Part shown: positions 54,441 through 64,000 of the stretch, in pieces | Layout of the letters: each line of letters begins with the position of its first letter | Position numbering within the stretch: the stretch's first letter is position 1 | Assembly (NCBI RefSeq): GCF_030272615.1 | Contig: NC_081413.1 | Span: forward strand, 161,570,849-161,634,848 | DNA: 64,000 nt | Reading direction: 5' to 3' | Source: Cryptomeria japonica | Lineage: Eukaryota > Streptophyta > Pinopsida > Cupressales > Cupressaceae | Notes under the pieces: generated by a model | The model's database searches: none | What the model saw: only the letters and a program-made list of their open reading frames with translations | Told to the model about the DNA's origin: nothing | Made by a program: the position numbers and the translations under genes

Positions 54441-55387
54441 GGGAAATAGAGGGCTAGATTGAAAGGGATTATTGACAAACAACAAAGAGAAATTTAAAAG
54501 AGGGATAACAAAATTGAGGAATTAGAAGCTAAGGTTGAAACAATCACTAGTATGATCCCTGAATCGATGCAATGTAGGGTACCTCCAAGGGTTTATGTTC
54601 TGCATTTGAAGGAGAGGTATTTAAATTTTAATTTAAACCACATTGTTAGGGACCTTAGCCCCTCTTTAGAAACCCCTGAAGAATTTTCTATGTGATTTTT
54701 ATTTACATAACTATGTTTTACCCTCAAACAGTGAGTGGAACCCTTTATTATATATTGGGGATATCTATATAAAATCTTTAATGTCATGGATCCAAAATGA
54801 GATCAACATGGGGGCACAAGCCAGGGCATATAAAGATTTAGAGTTTGACTATCCATTGCCATTGAAGAAAGAAGAAAAAGAACCAAAAGTTCTTTATTAT
54901 GAATGACATAAATTACTGGTAAGAGATGATGTTAGGAAACTAGTGCTTCCAATGAGAGAAGAGATATACCAGGCATATGAGCATTTAGTTCAGACTGGCA
55001 GTGCAGCTGCAATAGATGGGTTAACTCAACACTGGAATAACTTACCAGACAAATTGAAGAAGGGAGAACCTTATTCACTGCAAAATTTTCAAGTAGCTCT
55101 ATAGAGAGCCCCCAAATATATACAACTGGGTAGAGAAAATGCCAATAACTGGTTACCACTGATCTTTCAGCCTCCTATTCTTATGTGGCCACTATTGGGA
55201 TGTCAGCCTACAGATCAACCTTATAAAGCAGTTATAGAAGAATCAGCTAGATGGTCCAGGCTGGAAAAGATGAAAGGATTCTACTGGAATTTAGCTTCAG
55301 GAGGAACAGGTCAAGGAACCATTGGTGATATGAGAGTTAGTGCAAGAGTCAGAAATTTTCCTTTTGCTGTAGGATCAACAAGCTCTT
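54441..55387 (+). pseudogene. Gypsy env-position protein, C-terminal part
   Basis: The clearest stretch is 54950-55387: MREEIYQAYEHLVQTGSAAA, WNNLPDKLKKGEPYSL, then LIFQPPILMWPLLG and FYWNLASGGTGQG, ending at a TAA just before the purine tract. The 5' portion (54441-54950) is broken by stops. I do not recognise the domain. Its end exactly at the 3' purine tract shows it is part of the element and not host DNA. Confidence 0.5.
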
Positions 55388-55401
55388 AAAGTTGGGGGGC
55401 A
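55388..55401 (+). other. Gypsy polypurine tract
   Basis: AAAGTTGGGGGGCA lies directly in front of the 3' LTR (TGATAAGTTG). It has the composition and position of the plus-strand primer. Confidence 0.8.
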
Positions 55402-56568
55402 TGATAAGTTGATACATTGTCATATTTCTATCCTCAAATCTCTTGAGTTTTTGTCATCATTTGGTTTGCATAGTAGTAGTGATGTAATTGAAGTTGACTC
55501 TATATATTCCATATGTTAAGTCTGAACCTATTAAATCATGTTTTATCTTTTTCAATTTATTCCTCCAGCCATGTCATTTACTCTAGTTGCTATGCGGATA
55601 ATTTAGGGCAAGAACATATGTGAAATTAATAGATGTGTTGATTAAATAAGATTCGTATGTATGTTCTTGTATGTTATTTCTTTTGTAGTGCAGGTAATAA
55701 GTGATTCTGTGGTGGATATTCACCTATCACGCGTATTGAAGAGAAGGATATGCAAGAGATGACTGAAGATCGAACTGCAGAAAAGATGAGAAAGCATAAG
55801 GGATGACATAAGAGGAGCAATCAAGCGATACTACCAATGTCTAACTTTAGTGGGCATTGAATTTTTAAATACGACCATAGTATGTTATGACTATGGTTCA
55901 ATTTAGATCCACGTTTCTTGGAGCATAACTCTATCTATCTCCTCTCTCAATCAATCATCTGCCTCTTCTTTTCGATGTGATTTGTGTTGTCTGTTGTAGA
56001 TGATTTCTTTTTAATAAGAAGCTCTTCTTCTTCTGAGAGGTTAGACAAAAAAGAGAGAAATATAGAGCAAAGGATTTTCATAAGCATTTTTGAGTTTATA
56101 TTGAATCATGTAATAATTTTCAAAAATGATGAATAAAATTATGTTATTATGATCTGTTAGAGTTGTTTTCTGGGAAGCCTGGTATCACTCATCCAAGGGG
56201 GCCCACTTGGTGAGTGTTCTTGTGCATTCGCTAAAATTAGCTTTCTTTCCTTAGCCGCAGTAGACATTCTTGCATTGACTATTCCTGCAGCCACTGGAAA
56301 TAGATCCATTGACTATTCCTACAACCAAGCCAGAATAGAGTAATTTATGTTTATTAGAATTGAATTTATCCAGTATTGCTTTTAAGAGTTTATGCAGAAG
56401 TCTTCTTGTAGCCTTTTCATAGTTTTCATTCTTGTTTACCTTTATGCATAATGTTAGTTGCTATAGTAATGTAGAATAGTTGTCGCAGGAACTTAGTGCA
56501 TATATAGTTTAGACCCATTTCAAGTATTACATCCCTGGGTTGACAACCAAATGAACACTAGCTATGAA
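55402..56568 (+). repeat. Gypsy 3' LTR
   Basis: It starts TGATAAGTTGATACATT and is collinear with 45583-46750 through CTAGCTATGAA. Many point differences are visible along its length. The expected terminal ATGAACA is missing and unrelated sequence follows, so the exact end is uncertain by some 20 bases. Confidence 0.88.
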
Positions 56569-57292
56569 AATAGTGACTTTACCAAATGAATGTCCAAACT
56601 TTGGGTTGAGGCTTCAACTAGAGTTATTATTCTTATTGTTGGGTTGAACACCAACAAAAATTTTAGTCCCTCTTATGAATAGCTTGCATCCCTTCAGTCA
56701 ATGCTTGATACCCCTCTCTAACTGAATATATGCCATTTTTTATTTTGGACCAAATTAGTCTATCACTAGCTATATTGAGATAAAGTACCCTCTTACTCAA
56801 AAAAATAGACAACTCTACTCTTTCCCCCTTGGAGATGGGGACATTTGTCAGATCTTTCTAGACTTTAGGAGAAACATCATTATAAGAACCCTCAGTGACA
56901 TAATCAACTACTTTTGAACCCCATAAAGATTCCAATGTTGATTGTGCCCCAGTTAGCTATAGAGAGAACTTTATTGGAGGATGTCCATTCCACAAATCTG
57001 ACCAAAAGAGAGCTTTGTCCCCTAAGTTGGCTACCTAGGACAAGTGAGGTAATAACACCTCTCTAATTTTCACCATAAAATTCTACATAGTGGAGTCTTT
57101 CAGAGGGTTCCTTATCGTGGATATTCGATCAGGATAATCAGAATCCAAATAATTGATTCTAATTATCCTGGCCCAAAGAGTTGTAGGTTTCTCATAATAT
57201 TTCCATGCCAACTTGGCTCCCAAACTAATATTCCTCTCATGCATATTTTAGATACCCACACCACCATAGCCTTTTGGTTTGCATATATTAGC
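56569..57292 (-). pseudogene. LINE-2 region between RT and zf-RVT
   Basis: On the minus strand fragments such as DKALFWSDLWNGHPP (about 57020-56975), RLIWSKIKNGIYSVREGYQAL and PKVWTFIW (about 56610-56585) are the linker that follows RT in plant LINEs, in the right order. Stops are frequent. PKVWTFIW echoes LPKSRAFIW on the far side of the gypsy element (about 45560-45535), which a simple insertion would not give. Confidence 0.75.
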
Positions 57293-58293
57293 CTAGGAGA
57301 CCAAAGCTATTTTCCTCTTTTCATCCAAATTTTCCATCCAAATGAAGTCCCTTAGACATTTCTTTAAGGCATCAAAAACCCCTTTAGGAGCTACAAGGAC
57401 TGACATAACATAATTTGGAATGGTGCTGAGGACCGATTTAACCAATAGGATTCTCCCCACCAATGATAGCCACCAAGCCTTCCAAGATGCAATCTTGTCT
57501 TTAATATTTTGGAGAACTTTACCCCAGTATGTTGTTTTATTCTCACCTTGGAAAAAAGGGATACCCAAATAATTATAGGGAGTATTAGCAACCACAAAAC
57601 CCAAATATCTCTAAATTACCTTTCTAATATGTCTTTTAATGTTGAAGAAAAAGACTTTAGTTTTAAAAATATTTAACTTCTACCCCAAGGCTTTGCAATA
57701 TTCATCTAGAGTGTTCTTGATGGCTATGACCTCCCTCAGGTTACCTTTACCAAAGAGTAAGGAGTCATCTACAAAAAGATTATGGGTCAAAGACAACTCT
57801 GATTGATGGATTGTAATACCTTCCCATAGTCTTGTTTCTTTCTTATGCTGGATCAACCTGCTTAAACCTTCTACAAGTATGATAAAAAGGAAAGGGGATA
57901 AAAAATCTCCTTGTCTCACCCCTTGAGAAGATGAGAATAAACCACAAGGAGAACCGTTAACTAGTACTAAGAACTTAGCTCCTGTAATACAAGACATTAT
58001 CCACTTAATCCATTTCTTATGAAACCCTAACTTTACCAACATTTGCTTCAATAAGTTCTAGTTTATTCTATCACAGGCCTTCATCATGTCCAATTTGAAC
58101 ACCATTGTCAGAGAACCTTCTGACTTGATAAAGTGAAGCACCTCATGAGCCACCAAGGCCCCTTCGATAGTTTCTCTACCAGGTACAAAACCTCTTTGTT
58201 GTTCTGATATAATTGAAGGGATTATCTAAGCTAGTCTAGTAGCAATCGCTTTGTGAATATTTTGTAGATAGTATTACAAATGGAAATCGGTCA
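57293..58293 (-). pseudogene. LINE-2 reverse transcriptase, 5'-truncated
   Basis: Minus-strand blocks in order are PISICNTIYKIF (starting at the truncation), EQQRGFVPGRETIEGALVAHE, MVFKLDMMKACDRIN (first catalytic D), GVRQGDFLSPFLFIILVEGL and HNLFVDDSLLFGKGN (F-V-D-D at about 57765, intact). LGIPFFQGENK and GRILLVKSVLS in the thumb follow, ending at 57293. Stops lie near 58050 and 57600. The endonuclease and ORF1 are absent because of the 5' truncation. Confidence 0.9.
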
Positions 58294-58307
58294 AAAATTG
58301 AGATATG

Positions 58308-58753
58308 TTATTAAAATAAAAAATTAATTTTTTAAGACAAAGATATTTTGAGATTATTATTGTTTAGGATATGAATAATCATGTAGCCTAGATCTAGGGT
58401 AAGGTCACTCACACAAATTAATTTGATTGATATAATTTCATCATTCATTACCATTGAATTGTAAGATTCACTCATCCACACTTGTATCTAAAAATGCGAT
58501 GATGCAAAAATGGTACTATTGGTGGATTGGTACATGTAAAAAATTAATATATCCCTTGATAAATTCAAACCCTATTTCTAATGCATAAACATTAAAATCC
58601 AGACCAAGCATAAATACAAATATTAATATGACTAATATTGATATAAGTGAGACTAATATCCTACATTTAAAAAGTGTCTAAATTTGAATGTGTTGTAATC
58701 TTCATTAATTGTTTTAAATCACCTAAGATGATGTGCTAAAATATAAGCCTTAG
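58308..58753. other. AT-rich unassigned DNA
   Basis: No gene or repeat boundary is seen between the LINE-2 target duplication and the copia-4 LTR. Confidence 0.5.
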
Positions 58754-59201
58754 TGTTGGTGTAAATAAATATTCATTTTGGATATTATTACACTTACTTA
58801 AGTTAACTTAGGATAATGCATCTCTTCATAGTTTGGATTTGAGACACTTAGGGAAGTGTGCACATAGGGATAGAGCTTGTAGGAGAAATTCCACCTTTTG
58901 TGGTCTTATTTTGCTGTTACACTCCACATTCGGTGGGTCATCCACCTCTTGTGGGATATTATATTATTTCTCCTACCTACCCCTAGTATTTCTTACCTAC
59001 CCTTGTTTCTCACTAAGCCACATGTCATATTTGTGTGCTCATACATCCATATGGTCTTGCCTATATAAGCAAGCCTCTATTCATTGTATTGGTAAATCCA
59101 GTTGATCATTTTGCATATTGATGAGAATACAGTTTGTTCTTGTCATTCTATTGTCTCTTTTATGCTTTCCATTGTGCCCTTGATCTTGGCAAAATCCTAC
59201 A
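58754..59201 (+). repeat. copia-4 5' LTR
   Basis: It starts TGTTGGTGTAAATAAATATTC and ends AAAATCCTACA, immediately before the primer site. Collinearity with 38454-38922 supports both boundaries. Confidence 0.9.
59062..59068 (+). promoter_or_regulatory. TATA box in the copia-4 LTR
   Basis: TATATAAGCA is conserved in the orphan LTR at 38766. It is 134 bases before the LTR end. Confidence 0.55.
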
Positions 59202-59213
59202 TGGTATCAGAGC
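59202..59213 (+). other. copia-4 primer-binding site (initiator tRNA-Met type)
   Basis: TGGTATCAGAGC directly follows the LTR terminal CA. Confidence 0.92.
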
Positions 59214-60685
59214 TATTGGGGCTTCATTGATCAGTTTTTGGAGACATCGTGGAAGGCTTCTATTTTTGGATTTGGGGATCTCCATTTTTTGGGGGCATCA
59301 TACAGCAATTTGGACATCACCGTTGAATCCGGGAGGCCGTTTCCATGAATTTCGACTATAAAGTCGACCTATTTTGGTGAGAAATTTTTTTTCCCCATTT
59401 TGGCTATTATCGTATGAATTTCGAAATTTTTTATTAATTTTTTGGAAATTTTTTTTTTTTTCATATTTTCTGAAAAATTTCGAAAAAAAAAGAAAAAAGT
59501 TTTTTTGTGTTTGGGGGTCCACAGACCCCCCCGTACCTGCAATGCATGTGCCGTACTCTGTCGTCTGCAGGTCGTACCTGCGCCGCCGCACGTCAACGTC
59601 GCCTGTGTCGCTGCCTGTCTCCGCCATCATCGCTCGTGTCGCTGCTGGTCTCTACCGCCATCGCTTGTGCTACTACCGGTCTCCGCTGCCGCCCGCATCG
59701 GTACTCGCCCATCTCTACTCGCGGCCGCTTCCTCGGCTCCGACGACCGCTTCCTCCTCTCCGACGACTGCCCAGTCACCTCCAGTTGCCACACAGACGCC
59801 TAGTTGGCTACCAGGACACTGCCACGTGGCTCACACAAGGACATCCATACGTCACGTCACCCACGCTGCGCAGACCTCTGTATGCACTGTCAGACTGCCA
59901 CGTCATCAGACTGTATGCCCAGTCATCGCATACAGTCAGCAGTCCATACAGTACGGACGCCATGCAGGGGGTGACATTTTTGTGATGGTCATATGACCAT
60001 GAAATTTAACACAATTAATTGCTAACGTCAGCGCCACATTAGCATTTTTTGAAATTTTTTTGACCCCTCTCCATTAGGCTTTTCAGTTTTGCAGTCCAAC
60101 TTTGAAAGGCCATATCTTGCTCATTTTTGCTCCTTTTTTAGTGCAATTTTTTTTGAAATGGGCTAAAATTTCATGATCTTCGTAGTGGTGTGGTTATTTT
60201 ATGATTTTGGTGCATAGGTTTTTTGGAATTTTTGGATTCTCTCAGTTGTACCTGTCCAATCCTCAATTCTACAACTTCAAAGGCCTCGTTTGAGCTCATA
60301 CGACCTCCTTTTCAGGTGCCGTTTTTTTTTAAAGTGCTTATTTTTTTGTCTAATTTCATAATCTATGATCAGATTTCAAATATTTTGAGTGAAAATTGTA
60401 CTTTCAGATATTGATCTTATTTGGCCTATTAGGTACTTGTCAATTGATTGGATCTTAGTTAGATCTCTTGCATTATCAGTTTGAGACTCTTTTGGCCTTA
60501 TTGAGGTAGTTGTAAAATTGAAATCAAAAGCCCACTTTGCCATTTTTTGCAAGTGGCCCATTGTATACGTACTACTTATAAAGTGCCAAATCATCACATT
60601 TGGGGGGGGTTCTTTGATTGAGTGAATTTGGGGGGGTGTCTTGTGTGATTGTGCCTCTCTTTGTGCTCTTTCCATTTTTGTTGCA
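59214..60685 (+). other. copia-4 leader with a GC-rich island and a hairpin
   Basis: This long untranslated leader holds poly-T and poly-A runs (59385-59507) and a perfect 7-bp hairpin GGGGGTC-CACA-GACCCCC at 59513-59530. A GC-rich segment of about 450 bases follows (about 59530-59970). Long frames over the GC-rich part exist in all three plus frames and on the minus strand, so none is favoured as a gene. From 59990 it returns to AT-rich sequence up to the Gag ATG. Confidence 0.7.
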
Positions 60686-61670
60686 ATGAGTCCTAATAAA
60701 TTTCCACCTTTAACTCCACATAATTATGCATCATGGAAAATTAAAGTATGGAGTAAATTAATGGAAAAGGGTCTCACACACTACATAGATGGAACAATAA
60801 CAGCACCACCTGATCCTAAGGCTGATCCAATTACTCAATTAGAATGGCTCACAAAGAATTTCATAGCTCTTGGAACCTTACGCAAGTATGTATCAGATGA
60901 CCTCATTTTTCACATTGAGAAGTGTAAAACAATCAAAGAGGCTTGGGATATGTTTTAGAAATTGTATGGACAAGTTGATGAAATCAGAGGCTATCAAATT
61001 GACAATGAGCTCACCAACTTGGATCCCAAGAGTTTTGATACAATCCAAGATTATTTCACCAAAGCAAATGAGCTAAGAGCAAAGCTTAAGGATTGTGGAA
61101 TTGACAAAAAGGATGCTCAGTTGATATTCAACTTGTTGGACAAGCTTGCACTAGAATATGTAGCATTTGTATCTAGCTTCCAAACTCATCGTTTGACAGT
61201 GGGGAGTTCTTATGTTATGCCTTCATTTGATGCTTTCACATAAATGTTAATATTGGAACAATCTAAGTTGTTGAACATGGGGTTTCTCAAGTCTTCAAAG
61301 TCCAAGGCTTTGGTAGCTAATCAAGGGAATCAAGGAAGTCAAGGCCAAGATTCCAACAAGAAGAAGAAGCAATCTAAGTCTAAGCCACACCAGGAAAAAG
61401 GACAATCATCCTCTCCATCACAAGGCGATTTTACATCCTCTTCCAAGAAGGGGACACCACCTAAGAAGGATAAACCAACTTGTGCATATTGCAAGAAGTA
61501 TGGTCATGATGAGCATTGATGCCACACAAAGAAAGTTGATGAATTAACTAATCTTCTTAAGAAAAACAACATCAACTTACCATCCGCCTACACAAAGAAG
61601 GATTCATCTTCTTCCTCTTCCTCACGGTCTAAGGGAAAAGGGCAAGCATTTGTGGCTACAACAGGTTCTT
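60686..61670 (+). pseudogene. copia-4 Gag, broken
   Basis: ATG at 60686 starts MSPNKFPPLTPHNYASWKIK, the usual copia Gag opening with its conserved W. Further landmarks are TIKEAWDMF, the segment around NELRAKLKDCGI and a basic, Ser/Lys/Gln-rich linker. The zinc knuckle is CAYCKKYGHDEH-stop-C (about 61480-61522): the spacing is right but a TGA sits inside it. Stops are at 60956, 61241 and 61517. Confidence 0.88.
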
Positions 61671-62877
61671 CACAGCAATGGATACTTGACTCGGGTGCCT
61701 CATATCACATGGGTTCTACAAAGGAGTAGTTTTCTTCATTGGAGCCATCTAAGGTACCTCACATTTACATAGGTGATGACACACAAGTAGAGGTTGAAGG
61801 GAAAGGTTCATTTGACATGGATGATGGAACATTTGAGAATGTTCTCTATGTTCCTAACTTGTCTACCAACCTTCTCTCCATCTACCAAATCACTCACTAT
61901 GGGAATGGGAAAAAGGTTGAGTTTACACCAGATTCAGTTGTGGTAAAGGAACTTGATGATGATGCCTTGGTAGCAGTGGGACAAGTTAATGACAACTCAA
62001 GGCTTTATTCATTCTCCCATTTTGTGCCAAGTTCACCTTCTAGGGCCTTTCTTACTCATTCAAATTCAGAAAGTAAGCTATGGCATGAGTGGTTTGGTCA
62101 CCTCAACTACTGCTATCTTCAGTTGCTAAGCACTAAAGACATGGTCATAGGTCTACCTCGAATCAGTTTTTCAGAGGGTATATGTTCAGGTTGTTCCATG
62201 GGCAAGCATCCCGAAGAGAAGTTTGATAAAGGGAAAGCTTGGAGAGCTTTGGAAGTTCTTCAACTTGTTCACAGCGATGTAGCAGGTCCATTTCTAGCAC
62301 CTTCATTTAGTAAGGCCCGCTATGTTCTTACCTTCATTGATGACTACGTCCATTTCTAGCACCTTCATTTAGTAAGGCCCGCTATGTTCTTACCTTCATT
62401 GATGACTACTCCCGCTTCACTTGGGTCTACTTTCTCATTCATAAGAGTGAAGTATTTGACAGATTTCAGGACTTCAAGACTCGTGTGGAGAAGCAATCAG
62501 GGAAAGTGGTCAAGATTCTTCGCACATACAATGGAAGGGAATATGTGAACAAGAGACTTGAGGATTTTTGTACATTTGAGGGGATTGATCTTCAGCATTC
62601 TATAGCATACACTCCACAGCAGAACGGGGTTGCAGAACGCAAGAATAGAACTCTCAAAGAAATGGCTAGCTGTATGATACATGCACGTTCTCTTGATCCC
62701 ACCTTTTGGGTAGAGGCTATCAGTTGTGCCACACACATCCAAAATTGGGTTCCTCACAAAGCTTTGCAAGGTATTACTCCTTTTGAAGCTTGGGTTGGTA
62801 GGAAATTGATTGTGAGACATTTTAGAGTCTTTGGATGTCCAGCATGGGCTCGCATACCTCCGTAGAAACGCAAGGCA
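61671..62877 (+). pseudogene. copia-4 protease and integrase, frameshifted by a 62-bp duplication
   Basis: Protease reads QWILDSGASYHMG (about 61676), followed by a TAG at about 61726. GAG-pre-integrase is LWHEWFGHLNYCYL and CSGCSMGKH (about 62080-62215). The integrase core has VHSDVAGPF (D), then the duplication shifts the frame. It continues with RTYNGREY (about 62522, Y where the second catalytic D is expected) and QNGVAERKN (E). A TAG lies at 62863. The chain remains otherwise collinear with copia integrases. Confidence 0.88.
62286..62409 (+). repeat. Exact 62-bp tandem duplication inside integrase
   Basis: 62286-62347 and 62348-62409 are identical. 62 is not a multiple of three, so the second copy puts the rest of the polyprotein in another frame. 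That agrees with the observed frames before (Gag to 62347) and after (62410 on). Confidence 0.93.
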
Positions 62878-64000
62878 TTGGAACCTCAGAGTCAGCCTTG
62901 CATATTTGTTGGATATCCTGAGGGTGTTAAGGCATACAGATTGATGGATCCAGAGACACATGAGGTGTTCATTAAGAGGAGTGTTCACTTTGAGGAAAGC
63001 TCTCCTAGCTTAGCCTCTTTACCTCCTCCACCTTCCTCCATTGTGGATAGTGATGTTAGTGATTCAGATGATGAGACTCCGTCAACTCTGACTCACAGGG
63101 TTACACCTCTGTAGGGTCCACTTGCAGTTGAGGAGCCTCATTCTCCACCTCCACCTAGACCTCATTGGGCTCGACAAACACTTGAGTCCGCAGGTTCTCT
63201 TGTTGGGGATCCTTCAGATACACAAAGAACTTGATCACAACATCAAGATCTTCCACATGCATTCATTGCTACCGCTTCCGATCCATAGACATTTAGGAAA
63301 GTATCAGGGGTTCCTAAGTGGGACCAAGCTATGGAGGAAGAGTATAGTTCCTTGATGAGGAACAACACATGGGATCTAGTCCATCTCCCTAAGGGGAGAA
63401 AGATGGTTCGATGTAAGTGGATCTATCGGACCAAGTTTGCAGCGGATGGTAGTGTGGATAAGTATAAGACTCAACTTGTTGCGAAAGGTTTCTCGCAGGT
63501 TGCAGGTGTTGACTATACTAAGACCTTTGCACCCGTAGCCAAGATGAACTCCATTCATTTGACACTTGCTATTGCTGCAGCTCATGGTTGGGCTGTACAT
63601 CAGATGGATGTGAAGAGTGCTTTTCTTCATGGTGATCTTGATCAGGAAATTTATATGGAGCAGCCACAGGGTTTCATCTAGGATACTTCCTTGGTTTGCA
63701 GACTAAGGAAATCTCTCTATGGCCTTAAGCAGGCCCCCAGGGCTTGGTACGCCAAGATGGATTCCTTTCTTCTCTCCGCAGGGTTCACCAGGTGTCATTC
63801 CGATCTAAATGTCTACATTTTGCGACAGGATGACTCTCACTTGATACTTGTGCTCTATGTTGATGACTTGATCATTACAGGGAGTACTTCATCCATCATT
63901 AGCAGGGTCAAATCTACTTTGCATGACAGATTTGCTATGACTGACTTGGGTCTTTTGCACTACTTTCTCGGGATAGAGATTTCATAGTCACCTTCTAAGA
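62878..64000 (+). pseudogene. copia-4 integrase C-terminus and reverse transcriptase, incomplete
   Basis: The linker (PCIFVGYPEGVKAYRLMDP, then an acidic and proline-rich part) has stops at 63112, 63232 and 63286. RT begins at about 63331 with NNTWDLVHLPKGRKMV. It has KWIYRTKFAADGSV, QLVAKGFSQVAGVDYT, HQMDVKSAFLHGD (catalytic D), [18 protein letters not shown] and LYVDDLIITG (Y-V-D-D intact, about 63853). A TAG at 63679 splits it and a TAG at 63985 follows LGIEIS. RNase H is beyond the window. Confidence 0.92.

Larger units (their letters stand above)
45583..56568 (+). mobile_element. Athila-like Ty3/gypsy retrotransposon with an extra 3' coding block
   Basis: Two LTRs of about 1.17 kb bound the element. 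A primer site of the tRNA-Asp type, Gag, protease, RT, RNase H and integrase follow in gypsy order. About 2.4 kb of further coding sequence lies between integrase and the 3' LTR, where Athila-type elements carry their env-position gene. The LTRs differ at many sites and all genes have stops, so the copy is old. It sits within LINE-2. No clean 5-bp target duplication is visible at its ends (5' flank CCAAT). Confidence 0.9.
43096..58293 (-). mobile_element. LINE-2: 5'-truncated LINE on the minus strand, split by a gypsy element
   Basis: On the minus strand RT sequence begins at about 58293, exactly at the FRPIS block. The element ends near 43107 with CTTTTACC and a run of A (T11 at 43096-43106 on the plus strand). 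AAAATTAAGATATG at 43082-43095 and AAAATTGAGATATG at 58294-58307 differ by one base and look like the target duplication of a truncated LINE. The middle, 45583-56568, is the gypsy element. The two LINE parts overlap slightly in content at the gypsy junction, so recombination between two LINE copies is not excluded. Confidence 0.75.
58754..64000 (+). mobile_element. copia-4: Ty1/copia retrotransposon with short LTRs, cut by the window end
   Basis: A 448-bp 5' LTR, a tRNA-Met primer site, a 1.47-kb leader and a polyprotein from Gag to mid-RT are present. RNase H and the 3' LTR would lie beyond 64000. The polyprotein stays in one frame except for a 62-bp duplication, but nine in-frame stops make it inactive. 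The LTR is related to the orphan LTR at 38454. Confidence 0.92.

Noticed and set aside
59374-59996. Overlapping 98 to 203-codon frames over the copia-4 leader island
   Set aside because: All three plus frames and the minus strand are open, none has a recognisable domain, and the position is an untranslated leader.

Overview
The window is nuclear DNA of a seed plant with a large, repeat-dense genome. The plant-type Ty1/copia and Ty3/gypsy retrotransposons, the plant LINEs with a C-terminal RNase H, the initiator-Met and tRNA-Asp primer sites and the AT-rich background all point that way. A gymnosperm is possible, but the sequence alone does not settle it. I found no convincing host protein-coding gene, tRNA, rRNA or CRISPR array. 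Almost everything that can be recognised is a transposable element or its wreckage.

Layout. 1-5194: 3' part of a decayed copia element (copia-1) with its 1.26-kb 3' LTR. 5202-10700: AT-rich non-coding DNA made of two locally amplified blocks (X twice; Y two and a quarter times). 10701-37992: one plus-strand LINE (LINE-1) carrying a nest of later insertions. Its 3' region is split by what looks like a solo LTR of about 4.2 kb (outer ends 19418 and 37308, target duplication GTTCT). That LTR is itself split by two complete copia elements: minus-strand copia-2 (20332-26327, duplication CTCAC, almost intact) and plus-strand copia-3 (26877-34542, duplication of four matching bases out of five, decayed). 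37993-41554: AT-rich DNA with an orphan LTR (38454-38922) and short tandem repeats. 41574-42424: a 5'-truncated LINE tail with a 19-bp target duplication. 43096-58293: a 5'-truncated minus-strand LINE (LINE-2) interrupted by an 11-kb Athila-like gypsy element (45583-56568). 58754-64000: 5' LTR, leader and most of the polyprotein of copia-4, cut by the window end.

How the parts work together. Copia elements encode Gag, protease, integrase, reverse transcriptase (RT) and RNase H in one polyprotein. The gypsy element has the order protease-RT-RNase H-integrase plus an extra 3' coding block. The LINEs encode an ORF1 RNA-binding-type protein and an endonuclease/RT/RNase H ORF2. All copies seen carry inactivating lesions. 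Copia-2 is closest to functional, with two in-frame stops in about 1,350 codons and nearly matching LTRs.

Most worth a second look: an apparent additional reading frame downstream of RNase H in the LINEs; the env-position coding block of the gypsy element, with an 11-residue repeat and an internal copy of the polypurine tract; GC-rich islands in a copia leader and in the solo LTR; and the imperfect junction between LINE-2 and the gypsy element. I saw nothing that amounts to a clearly new biological system.
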